From Paraperibacillus marinus (GTDB lineage: Bacteria; Bacillota; Bacilli; Bacillales; DSM-1321), in NCBI RefSeq assembly GCF_046237605.1, contig NZ_CP143542.1, forward strand, positions 3,596,001-3,660,000: a DNA stretch of 64,000 bases, written 5' to 3'. Shown in pieces: positions 35,504 to 43,269 of this stretch. The notes below the pieces were generated by a model. That model saw nothing but the letters and a program-made list of their open reading frames with translations. It ran no database searches and was not told the origin of the DNA. Positions within the stretch are counted from its first letter, which is position 1. Each line of letters opens with the position of its first letter. A program made the translations under genes and the position numbers.

Positions 35504-37240
35504 TTATGCCAATTCTGCTTTGATCCACCCTCTTACACTATTGATAAACCAGATTTCCTCTGCATTCCAAAGCACTGACTTATGCAGGACACGTTCTTCT
35601 ATCCTGCCCGCATCAAGCAGGCTCTGCCGGAGGGTTCCAGCCAGAATCCCGGAGCTGAGTACAGGGGTATACAGTCCGTCAGCCAGTTTGATAACCAGGT
35701 TTCCTTGAGTGAATTCCGTCAATTCGTCTCGTTCGTTCCATAGGAGGACGTCAAATACATCCAGTGAGTCTTCCTTGAAGTTATTGTACACAGAACGATT
35801 GGTGGTCTTATGGAATAAGAACGTATTGTCTGATGAGACTGGTCCATCTGCAAGCTTGATTTTTACTTTTTCAGGACTATCCCCGATTGGGATGCCCTCT
35901 ACCGAAACACTGCCCGATGAGGATACAAGGCAGCGTACCTTGAAATGGCCTTCAGTAGCTGACTGCGCATAAGCATCCAGTTTCCCGCCGATATGTTCTG
36001 CCTCTGCCGGATAGCCAAAATAGGCGGCAGAATCCATAAGCCTCTTTACATGGAGCTCCCTCAGGATGTATTCCCCGTCTTCCAATCTAAGGGATTCCAA
36101 TAAATCGAAGCTTTGTGGATCCTGAGTGAGAAGACGTGCTTTTATGTATGCCTCGCCGTATTCATCCTTCATTTCGGAGTCCCATGTTATCCCGCCGCCG
36201 GCACCGTACTCTGCTTTACCGTTTTCTGCATCTATGGTCACAGTCCGGATCGGCACATTGAATATGGCATTTCCGCCCGGTTCAATATAGCCGATAGCCC
36301 CGCAATATACCCCTCTTCTAGACTGTTCTGTTTCAGCGATGATTCCCATTGTACTGATTTTAGGGGCTCCTGTGATGGAGCCGCAGGGAAACAGCGCCTT
36401 CAACACGTCTGTAATACCAAGCCCTTTCTTCAGCCCCGCTTTAATCTCTGAGGTCATCTGCCAGACGGTCGGATATTTTTCAATCGTAAACAGTTCAGGA
36501 ACCCGCACTGAACCGGCTTCTGCGACTGCCCCCATATCATTTCTGAGCAAATCGACAATCATCAGGTTCTCGGCCCGGTTCTTTTCGGATTCATAAAGCC
36601 AAACGGACTTTTCCTGGTCTTCAAGGAATGTCTTCCCCCTTGCCGCTGTGCCCTTCATCGGCCTGGCCGTGATTTCCCCGCCCTCCAGCCGGAAAAACAG
36701 CTCGGGCGAAGCAGAAAGGATGCGCCGCCTTCCAGTATTCAGATAAGCACTGTAATCAGAATTTTGTGCCTTGGATAATCTATTATAAAAAGCAAAATCA
36801 TCACCTGAAAACTGCGCCCGGAGCCTCATTGTATAATTAACCTGATACGTGTTTCCTTCTTCTATTTGCTGCCTGATGTACTGGAAGCCTTTTTGGTACT
36901 CATCCTGTTCCAACTCCGCCTTCCATTCGGACACCTCAAATGGCTTTAGAGTGAAATCGTCTTCCGGCAGCAGCTTGGATTTGAAAATCCCGAACCAGAG
37001 GAGCGGCCCTTCCCCTTTCTTCACAATAAACGCTTTATCAAATGCCGGTGCGGCCTCATAGGCAAGATAGCCGGCTGCATACATTCCATTAGCCGCATAG
37101 GATTCCACAAGCCGAAGCTTATCCAGTACTTCTTCCTCCCGGCTTGTCTCAATGATATCGACAGGATCTTTGAATAAAGCCGGACTTTTCCTGCCGTTTC
37201 CATCCGTGAATTCAAAAAGAAGATATGGCTCGGTCATCAT
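35504..37240 (-). CDS. pabB: PabB-PabC fusion: aminodeoxychorismate synthase I / lyase-like
   Basis: The 578-aa protein has two domains. Residues 1 to about 370 are a chorismate-binding synthase with GNTYQVNYTMRLRA, ARPMKGTAARG, LFPCGSITGAPK and GAGGGITWDS. Residues about 375 to 578 are a class IV aminotransferase-like domain with FLFHKTTNR, whose lysine matches the PLP lysine in PabC lyases, and TEFTQGNLVI. Together with the amidotransferase it would make p-aminobenzoate from chorismate. ATG 37240 overlaps the pabA stop by 4 bp. A fused PabBC is known in other bacteria; B. subtilis has separate genes. Confidence 0.9.
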   Translation of the reverse strand: MMTEPYLLFEFTDGNGRKSPALFKDPVDIIETSREEEVLDKLRLVESYAANGMYAAGYLAYEAAPAFDKAFIVKKGEGPLLWFGIFKSKLLPEDDFTLKPFEVSEWKAELEQDEYQKGFQYIRQQIEEGNTYQVNYTMRLRAQFSGDDFAFYNRLSKAQNSDYSAYLNTGRRRILSASPELFFRLEGGEITARPMKGTAARGKTFLEDQEKSVWLYESEKNRAENLMIVDLLRNDMGAVAEAGSVRVPELFTIEKYPTVWQMTSEIKAGLKKGLGITDVLKALFPCGSITGAPKISTMGIIAETEQSRRGVYCGAIGYIEPGGNAIFNVPIRTVTIDAENGKAEYGAGGGITWDSEMKDEYGEAYIKARLLTQDPQSFDLLESLRLEDGEYILRELHVKRLMDSAAYFGYPAEAEHIGGKLDAYAQSATEGHFKVRCLVSSSGSVSVEGIPIGDSPEKVKIKLADGPVSSDNTFLFHKTTNRSVYNNFKEDSLDVFDVLLWNERDELTEFTQGNLVIKLADGLYTPVLSSGILAGTLRQSLLDAGRIEERVLHKSVLWNAEEIWFINSVRGWIKAELA

Positions 37241-37833
37241 TTTCCCCCCCTGGATGATGCTGCTGTTTCATTTAAGCAGAAAAAATTCCTCAACAATTGA
37301 TGGCCATGCTCGCTCATAATGGATTCCGGATGAAACTGAAGGCCTTCTACTTTATATTCCCTGTGCCTGATTCCCATGATTTCTCCGTCTCCTGACACTG
37401 CCGATAATTCCAGGCAGCCTGGAATCGATTGCCTTTCCACCGCCAGGGAATGATAGCGGGTTACGGAAAAGGAGCTTTCTATATGGCTAAAAACACCCCT
37501 CCCATCATGGCTGACTTCGGAAACTTTGCCATGCATGGGACGGCCGGCCTTGATCACCTTCCCGCCAAAGGCCTGTGCGATTGCCTGATGCCCGAGACAG
37601 ATTCCGAGAATGGGGATGGATGTGTGGAAATGCCGGATTACTTCAAGGCAGATTCCGGCATCATCCGGGGTGCCGGGTCCCGGAGATAAAAGGATAAATT
37701 CCGGATTCAGCCGTTCTATTTCTTCTATTGTTATTTCATCATTGCGCTTGATCAGAATGTCCTTCCCAATTTCAAGAACATATTGATATAAGTTATAGGT
37801 AAAAGAATCATAGTTATCGATTAAAAGAATCAA
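37237..37833 (-). CDS. pabA: Glutamine amidotransferase subunit PabA (PabA/TrpG type)
   Basis: The 198-aa class I amidotransferase supplies ammonia to PabB. The nucleophile is C79 in GICLGHQAI and the catalytic histidine and glutamate are in QFHPESIM. TTG 37833 follows GAGGAG with good spacing and gives MILLIDNYDSFTYNL. PabA and TrpG can be the same protein in Bacillus; here the neighbour is pabB, so p-aminobenzoate synthesis is the simplest reading. The upstream gap to 38000 shows no clear regulatory structure. Confidence 0.9.
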   Translation of the reverse strand: MILLIDNYDSFTYNLYQYVLEIGKDILIKRNDEITIEEIERLNPEFILLSPGPGTPDDAGICLEVIRHFHTSIPILGICLGHQAIAQAFGGKVIKAGRPMHGKVSEVSHDGRGVFSHIESSFSVTRYHSLAVERQSIPGCLELSAVSGDGEIMGIRHREYKVEGLQFHPESIMSEHGHQLLRNFFCLNETAASSRGGK

Positions 37834-38000
37834 AGGTGCTAACTCCTCTACTGGTAAAATGCGGGGCAGCCCTATTTAAATTTAACAGACAGCAGCACCT
37901 TTACAAAATATAAAAATTTAACAAAAATAGAGAATTATCAGCTTTTCTCCCTTGTTTATAATCGAGTTTCATGGTAGGATTTGTATGAATTGAATATTGT

Positions 38001-38101
38001 CTTATCAAGAGAGGCGGAGGGAATGGCCCTTTGAAGCCCGGCAACCACTGATTTTTTCAGTAAGGTGCTAAATCCATCAGAACCATGTTCTGGAAGATAA
38101 G
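38001..38101 (+). ncRNA. S-box (SAM-I) riboswitch for the monooxygenase gene
   Basis: The conserved core is present in order: CTTATCAAGAGAGGCGGAGGGA, TTGAAGCCCGGCAACC, AAGGTGCTAAATCC, and a perfect P1 (CTTATC with GATAAG). The next hairpin with a T-run is the terminator. The next gene on the strand is a flavin-dependent monooxygenase, which suggests sulfur-source use when SAM is low. Confidence 0.95.
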
Positions 38102-38116
38102 AGTGAAGCTACTATC

Positions 38117-38148
38117 AAAACTTCTTCTTATCGAAGAGGTTTTTTTTC
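38117..38148 (+). terminator. Riboswitch-controlled terminator
   Basis: AACTTCTTC, TTAT and GAAGAGGTT are followed by eight or more T. The T-run abuts the dispersed repeat that begins at 38148. Confidence 0.8.
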
Positions 38149-38330
38149 TGTGGAAAAGGGGCGGAGCTGCATGTATCAGGAGGATTCTTGCATCTGGGTA
38201 TAAACATTATTTATCTGGCTGACATTCCTCATGTTCCTTACTCCGCTCCACCGCCTTATTATGTTTGTTCCTGCTCTTGTCCAGGTTCCTTTCCATGAAT
38301 GGGCTAGCGAGAGAAAACTTATGTTTGTTT
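38148..38330 (+). repeat. Dispersed ~180-bp repeat, copy 3, between riboswitch and gene
   Basis: This runs from CTGTGGAAAAGGGGCGGAGC to GAAAACTTATGTTTGTTT, in the same orientation as the copy at 17280. It separates the riboswitch terminator from the monooxygenase ribosome binding site by about 200 bp. The 44 codons it adds upstream of the monooxygenase frame are repeat, not protein. Confidence 0.88.
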
Positions 38331-38362
38331 TATTGCCAAAAGAGGATGAGGGAGAGATTAGT

Positions 38363-39415
38363 ATGAAGTTTGGTTTTTGGCTGCCCATTTTCGGGGGATG
38401 GCTCCGAAATGTAGAAGATGAGAACATGCCTTCAACTTACCATTATGCAAAGGAAGTCATCACTTCTGCTGAAAAGTGGGGATTCTCCACAACATTGATT
38501 GCCGAATTATACTTGAACGATATAAAAGGGCCCGAGAAGGATTCCCTGGAAGCATGGACTACCGCAGCTGCACTTGCGGCGGTTACCGATAAAATCGAAA
38601 TTATGACCGCTGTAAGGCCGGGCTTCCATAATCCGGCTGTCACGGCCAAAATGGCTGCAAACATCGACCAGATAAGCGGAGGACGCTTCACACTAAATGT
38701 AGTGTCAGCCTGGTGGGAAGAAGAAGCCAGGCAGTATGGCGGTGTCTTCACCGAACATGATGAACGCTATGACCGTACAGAAGAGTTCCTGACTGTTCTG
38801 AAAGGGCTTTGGGAACAAGAAACCTTCTCTTATAGGGGCAAATTTTATGATATTCAGAATGCCCATCTGTCTCCCAAGCCTGTGCAAAAACCAAACCCAG
38901 TCCTTTATGCCGGCGGGGAAAGCCCGAGGGGAAAGCAGGCGATTGTGGATAACTGTGACGCTTACGTCATGCATGGAGGCACAGTGGAAGAAGTGGCGGC
39001 GAAAATTACCGACATGAAAGAAAGGCGATCTGCTGCGGGCAGAGAGCCGCTTCAATCCTTCGGGATGGCCGCCTATATCATCTGCCGGGATTCCGAGGAA
39101 GAAGCCCAGCAGGAGCTTGCCCGGATTACGGATGTAAAAGAATCCAGCGCATATGCCGGATTCAAGGATTTCACGACTAAATCCCAGCTCGAGCAGCAGA
39201 TACAGCTTCAGGATTATTCAGTATCTAACCGCGGCCTGAGGCCGAATTTAGTCGGCACCCCTGAGCAGATCGCCGATAAAATCATCCAATACGAAGATGC
39301 AGGAGTCGACCTTCTCCTCCTCCAGTTCTCTCCACAGCTGGAAGAAATGGAAAGGTTCTCGAAGCAGGTTATGCCGCTCGTTGAGAAGAAACAAAAAACC
39401 GCGTTAGTCGATTGA
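38363..39415 (+). CDS. Flavin-dependent (LLM class) monooxygenase, SsuD/SfnG-like
   Basis: The 350-aa luciferase-like monooxygenase uses reduced FMN and oxygen. Motifs shared with alkanesulfonate and sulfone monooxygenases are seen: the ATDKIEIMTAVRPGF-like segment, DQISGGRFTLNVVSAW and HDERYDRTEEFLTVLKGLW. ATG 38363 after GGGAGAG was chosen; the longer frame from 38231 is read through the repeat. The S-box leader supports a role in releasing sulfur from organosulfur compounds when methionine or SAM is low. The exact substrate is unknown. Confidence 0.88.
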   Translation: MKFGFWLPIFGGWLRNVEDENMPSTYHYAKEVITSAEKWGFSTTLIAELYLNDIKGPEKDSLEAWTTAAALAAVTDKIEIMTAVRPGFHNPAVTAKMAANIDQISGGRFTLNVVSAWWEEEARQYGGVFTEHDERYDRTEEFLTVLKGLWEQETFSYRGKFYDIQNAHLSPKPVQKPNPVLYAGGESPRGKQAIVDNCDAYVMHGGTVEEVAAKITDMKERRSAAGREPLQSFGMAAYIICRDSEEEAQQELARITDVKESSAYAGFKDFTTKSQLEQQIQLQDYSVSNRGLRPNLVGTPEQIADKIIQYEDAGVDLLLLQFSPQLEEMERFSKQVMPLVEKKQKTALVD

Positions 39416-39469
39416 CCTGCCGCGGTGGATGTAGGATTTTTAGTTAAGTTGGTGTATGAAAAGTTGGCC

Positions 39470-39550
39470 AATCCAAGTGAGACCCCACAGGCGAAGCCGT
39501 GGAGGCTCACCGCCCGCCCCGCGCAGGTAGAGTGCCTGGAGCGTAAATCA
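39470..39550. repeat. GC-rich dispersed repeat with inverted halves
   Basis: GTGAGACCCCACAGGCGAAGCC, GGAGGCTCACCGCCCGCCCC, then GCAGGTAGAGTGCC resemble, inverted, the block at 48495-48590 (GGCGGTGAGCCGCCTCGGC, GCCTGCGGGTTCTCACC). It is common-looking intergenic repeat material with no gene. Confidence 0.7.
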
Positions 39551-39646
39551 TCCTTTCATATTCAGCAGCCCACACTAGTTATGAAATCAGTATAAATCCA
39601 TCAAAGATCACCGCCTAAAATATGAAAACTCCGGAGGGAAATATCA

Positions 39647-40594
39647 ATGAGCAAAGTATATATACTTCATGAAAATTCAGAGTGGACCACTCATTTGACA
39701 AAACGCCTGCACGAGCTTGGAGTGCCGCATGAAGAATGGTTCCTCGACCAGGGATTTGTCGATTTGACGGCCATACCGCCGGATGGGGTTTTTTACAGCC
39801 GGATGAGCGCTTCCTCCCACACGCGTGAACACCGTTTTGCCCCTGAGCTTACCGAGGCTGTCCTCGCCTGGCTTGAGCAGCATGGCCGGCGGGTGATCAA
39901 TGGAAGCCGGGCACTGCGGCTTGAGGTAAGCAAAGTAAACCAGTATACGGCACTGGCCGCCCAAGGGATCAAGACTCCAAGGACGATAGCTGCTTCAGGC
40001 AAGGATCAAATTATTGCCTCAGCCGTAAAGCTTGACTGCCCTTCCTTCATCACAAAGCATAACCGGGCCGGCAAAGGGCTTGGTGTCCACTTGTTCCATT
40101 CGCTCCAAGGACTGGAAGAATATCTGGAAAGCCCTGAATTTGAAGAGCCTGTGGATGGGATTACCCTGGTCCAGGAGTACATTAAATCCCCTGAAGCATA
40201 TATCACACGCTGTGAATTTGTCGGCGGCCGCTTTGTCTATGCAGTCCGGGTGGATACATCCGAAGGCTTTGAGCTTTGCCCGGCAGATGCCTGCCAGATT
40301 GGCGACCTTTTCTGCCCGGTCGGGGAAGTTACAGAAGAAAAGCCAAAGTTCCAGATCATCGAAGGCTTCGACGATCCTATCATCGAAAAGTACGAAGCGT
40401 TCCTGCAGGCTAATCAGATTGAAGTTGCAGGCATCGAATTCATCCGGGATGAAGAAGGAAATATATACACCTATGACATTAATACGAACACCAATTATAA
40501 CTCCGACGCTGAAGCAAAAGCAGGCGTCTTCGGAATGCTGGAAGCCGCTAAGTTCTTTGGATCAGAACTTGAGAAGCTAGCGGTGAAGGCGTAA
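39647..40594 (+). CDS. RimK-like ATP-grasp ligase
   Basis: The 315-aa protein has the ATP-grasp fold of the RimK/LysX group, enzymes that join a carboxylate to an amine. Seen are the ATP-binding segment FITKHNRAGKGLGVHLF, VQEYIKSPEAYITRCEFVG and the metal-binding end YTYDINTNTNYN. GGAGGG precedes the ATG. It follows the S-box-controlled monooxygenase on the same strand 231 bp away, with a repeat between, so cotranscription is possible. The target is unknown; it could modify a peptide, a protein tail or a small metabolite. Confidence 0.8.
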   Translation: MSKVYILHENSEWTTHLTKRLHELGVPHEEWFLDQGFVDLTAIPPDGVFYSRMSASSHTREHRFAPELTEAVLAWLEQHGRRVINGSRALRLEVSKVNQYTALAAQGIKTPRTIAASGKDQIIASAVKLDCPSFITKHNRAGKGLGVHLFHSLQGLEEYLESPEFEEPVDGITLVQEYIKSPEAYITRCEFVGGRFVYAVRVDTSEGFELCPADACQIGDLFCPVGEVTEEKPKFQIIEGFDDPIIEKYEAFLQANQIEVAGIEFIRDEEGNIYTYDINTNTNYNSDAEAKAGVFGMLEAAKFFGSELEKLAVKA

Positions 40595-40615
40595 ATACAA
40601 ATAAACAAGCCCATA

Positions 40616-40648
40616 AAGCCTGCCATAAACCAATGGCAGGCTTTTCAT
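40616..40648 (+). terminator. Terminator after the ATP-grasp ligase gene
   Basis: AAGCCTGCCAT, six bases and ATGGCAGGCTT are followed by TTC. Confidence 0.8.
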
Positions 40649-40758
40649 TGAATTGTTCCATACAGCTGGCCTGCCCCCAAAAGCCTCCTTTATTTTTAGT
40701 CCTGGGTAGAATGAAGTATAATAGCTTGCATGAACAAACGGATGGAGTGAAATGAGAG

Positions 40759-41574
40759 ATGGATAAAACAATAGGTTTTATCGGCTGCGGGAAGATGGCA
40801 CAGGCCATGATAGCAGGGATGATTAAAAAGGGAGTGATTCCTGCCGGCAGCATCATAGCCAGCGCCTATACGGAGATAACAAGGAATATGGTCCGCGATG
40901 CTTACGGGATCAGGGTGACATCCCGCAACCAGGAGGCTGCTTCAGAATCTGACCTGATTTTCCTTGCCGTAAAGCCTGATTTATATAAGGGCATATTGGA
41001 TGAAATTAAACCGGTATTAAAAGAAGATGCGGTTATCGTTACGATTGCTGCCGGCATCAGCCTTGAATTCATGGAAAAGGAACTGGGAGACAGGGCAAAA
41101 ATTGTCCGGACAATGCCAAACACCCCTTCCCTGGTCGGTGAAGGATGCAGCGCCATCTGCCCGAACGGCAGGGTCACTGTTGATGATCTCGATGACGTCC
41201 TTGAGCTGTTCAACAGCTTCGGGAGAACGGAAGTATTGAAGGAAAGCCTGATGGATGCTGTGCCGGCAATCAGCGGTTCTTCCCCTGCCTATGTGTATAT
41301 GTTCATCGAAGCCCTTGCCGATGGCGGGGTCAGGGACGGAATCCCAAGAGAACAGGCTTACCGCATGGCTGCACAGGCCGTGCTCGGAGCGGCTCAGATG
41401 GTACTGGAAACTGGTATCCATCCCGGCGTGCTCAAGGACAATGTATGCACACCGGGCGGAGCGACCATTCAGGCTGTCGCTGCCCTGGAAAAACATAATT
41501 TCCGTTCCGCTGTCCTTGCCGCCATGGAGAGCTGCACAAATAAATCAAAAGGTCTGCAGAAGGACAAGGGCTGA
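40759..41574 (+). CDS. proI: Pyrroline-5-carboxylate reductase
   Basis: The 271-aa enzyme reduces pyrroline-5-carboxylate to proline. The NAD(P)-binding GFIGCGKMAQAM is at the N-terminus; AVKPDLYKGIL, RTMPNTPSLVGEG and the C-terminal GVLKDNVCTPGGATI are the family signatures. No T-box or other proline leader is seen in the 110-bp upstream region. B. subtilis has several paralogs (ProG, ProH, ProI); I put ProI as the most likely because this one is not in an osmoadaptive operon, but the symbol is a guess. Confidence 0.9.
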   Translation: MDKTIGFIGCGKMAQAMIAGMIKKGVIPAGSIIASAYTEITRNMVRDAYGIRVTSRNQEAASESDLIFLAVKPDLYKGILDEIKPVLKEDAVIVTIAAGISLEFMEKELGDRAKIVRTMPNTPSLVGEGCSAICPNGRVTVDDLDDVLELFNSFGRTEVLKESLMDAVPAISGSSPAYVYMFIEALADGGVRDGIPREQAYRMAAQAVLGAAQMVLETGIHPGVLKDNVCTPGGATIQAVAALEKHNFRSAVLAAMESCTNKSKGLQKDKG

Positions 41575-41635
41575 GTTGAATCGCTTCTGTGGAAAATGTG
41601 TGGATAAAATACCGACATTTATGAAGGCAGGCAAA

Positions 41636-41675
41636 AAGGGAACTGCAGCGAAATTGCTACGAGTTCCCTTTTTCT
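41636..41675. terminator. Bidirectional terminator after proI
   Basis: AAGGGAACT, a 17-base loop and AGTTCCC are followed by TTTTTCTG. The stem overlaps the last codons of the convergent gene at 41657. Confidence 0.75.
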
Positions 41676-42055
41676 GTCTTTAAGTAAATCAAGCTGATAT
41701 CCTCAAACTCGATAGTCACCGACTCCTGTTCAAACCTATCCTTCAGCTGCCGGGAAATGGCGGTCACCGCTTCCTTCCATGCATTGATATCCTTTATAAA
41801 CTCATAATTGGCACTTGCCGTGAACGTTACGGTATCCTCCCCGCCTTCCGGGCAGCCCCAGTCTGTATGATAAATGGTCTTGCTTCGATGCGCCACCGAC
41901 GATACATAAATGCCCGTCTCCTCATAATAACTTCCCGCCAGCTCCTGCCATACAGAAGCCGCACGCGCAAGCACATGCCCCTTCTCATTCTTCCCATGAC
42001 CTTCATTCACACCAAGCACAACAGCCGCCCTCAGCGACTTGACCTCCCTTGCCAC
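41657..42055 (-). CDS. Hypothetical protein, 132 aa
   Basis: I do not recognise the family. The N-terminus AREVKSLRAAVVLGVNEGHG and the later GCPEGGEDTVTFTASANYEFIKD look like a compact alpha/beta protein; no membrane segment or signal peptide is seen. GTG 42055 is seven bases from GGAGGG; the longer frame from 42097 has no ribosome binding site. It is convergent with proI, with which it shares a terminator. Confidence 0.68.
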   Translation of the reverse strand: MAREVKSLRAAVVLGVNEGHGKNEKGHVLARAASVWQELAGSYYEETGIYVSSVAHRSKTIYHTDWGCPEGGEDTVTFTASANYEFIKDINAWKEAVTAISRQLKDRFEQESVTIEFEDISLIYLKTEKGNS

Positions 42056-42104
42056 TAACCATCCCTCCAAATAAGCATCTGCAAATAACATACCCAATCA
42101 GCCG

Positions 42105-42190
42105 CCAGGACAGTCCTCCATTTCAGGGAAGGGGGGAGTCCTCCATTTCCCGGGGAAAGGGGACAGTCCCCCATTTCCCGGTTATTTCCC
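42105..42190. repeat. Three short GGGGACAGTCC-type repeats
   Basis: Three degenerate copies of about 25-29 bp, each around AGTCCTCCATTTC or AGTCCCCCATTTC followed by CGGG and GGGG, lie between the hypothetical gene and dagK. The core GGGGACAGTCCC is near-palindromic. A similar core, GGGGGACTGTTCCC, appears once at 52343-52356. Confidence 0.75.
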
Positions 42191-42260
42191 AGGGCGGTGT
42201 TTAGGCTGGTGAAGCGGGAGGTATCTTGATTAGGTAGATTCTTTTTTTGGAGGAGTGTTA

Positions 42261-43148
42261 ATGAAGAGAGCGATGTTGATCATAAATCCGTCCTCCGGGA
42301 AGGAGAAGGCCCCCGGGTATAAGCCGCATGCTGTTGAGGTTCTTCTCCGTTCGCACGATGAGGTGATTGTGCATGAGACCGAGAAGGAAGGCGATGCCGC
42401 GGAATTCGCGAGGAAGGCCTGCCTCGAAAGGTTTGACGCGGTGGTTTCCATGGGAGGCGACGGGACAATAAATGAAACGATAAACGGAATGTCAGAGCAG
42501 GAGTACCGCCCTGCCATGGGACTTATCCCCATGGGGACAGTGAATGATTTTGCCCGCGCGCTGAGCATTCCCCTCCAACCGGAGGAAGCGATTGAAGTCT
42601 TGGGGAGCAATACCTTGAGGCCTGTGGATATCGGGAAGATCAATGATAGATATTTCATGAATGTCCTCGCGGTCGGGGCGATCGCGGAAGCTTCGTACAA
42701 TGTAAGTGCGCAGCAGAAGACACTGCTCGGACCGATCGCTTATTTTGTTGAAGGCTTGAAGGCTTTCGTCAAAAAGACTCCCTTCCCCCTTGTGATCGAG
42801 CATGATGGGGGCACCTGGGAGGGTGAGGCATTCCTGATGCTGACGGCCCTGACTAATTCAGTCGGAGGCTTTGAATCCTTTGCCCCTGACGCTGAAGTAA
42901 ATGACGGCGAATTTCATCTATTCATTTTAAAGGATTTCTCATTCCCGCATATCCTGAAAATCATCCCAAAGCTTTTAAAAGGAGAATTAAAGGAGCATGA
43001 CCAGGTGGATTATATCCGCACTTCCTATGTGAAAGTATCAAGCGGCGAGGAGCTCTCTGTGAATATAGACGGCGATGAGGGAGAACCTCTTCCCTTCCAG
43101 GCAGAGGTCCTAGCTTCCCATCTGAATATTTTTGTTCCATCCAAATAA
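42261..43148 (+). CDS. Diacylglycerol kinase-family lipid kinase
   Basis: The 295-aa soluble kinase belongs to the DagK/YegS/sphingosine kinase family. The ATP-binding motif is VVSMGGDGTINETINGM; the family's LIPMGTVNDFARALSIP and NIDGDEGEPLPFQAEV follow. It phosphorylates diacylglycerol or a related lipid for phospholipid recycling. GGAGGAG precedes ATG 42261; a GTG two codons earlier is in frame but too close. Paralogs (DgkB, YerQ, BmrU) exist in Bacillus; which one this is cannot be said. Confidence 0.88.
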   Translation: MKRAMLIINPSSGKEKAPGYKPHAVEVLLRSHDEVIVHETEKEGDAAEFARKACLERFDAVVSMGGDGTINETINGMSEQEYRPAMGLIPMGTVNDFARALSIPLQPEEAIEVLGSNTLRPVDIGKINDRYFMNVLAVGAIAEASYNVSAQQKTLLGPIAYFVEGLKAFVKKTPFPLVIEHDGGTWEGEAFLMLTALTNSVGGFESFAPDAEVNDGEFHLFILKDFSFPHILKIIPKLLKGELKEHDQVDYIRTSYVKVSSGEELSVNIDGDEGEPLPFQAEVLASHLNIFVPSK

Positions 43149-43230
43149 TCGAAAACAGTGGATAATATGTGGATACGTTCAGGGTTCGATGGATGTTCCG
43201 GCCGCAGGGGACAAGTTATCCACAGGGAAT

Positions 43231-43266
43231 AAAAAAACCGTCTATCGGCAGGATAGACGGTTTTGT
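43231..43266. terminator. Bidirectional terminator between lipid kinase and APC permease genes
   Basis: AAAACCGTCTATC, six bases and GATAGACGGTTTT form a near-perfect stem flanked by an A-run on one side and a T-rich run on the other. Confidence 0.85.
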
Positions 43267-43269
43267 TTG

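Noticed and set aside
38231..38362. N-terminal extension of the monooxygenase
   Set aside because: The extra codons come from the dispersed repeat, and a ribosome binding site precedes the ATG at 38363.
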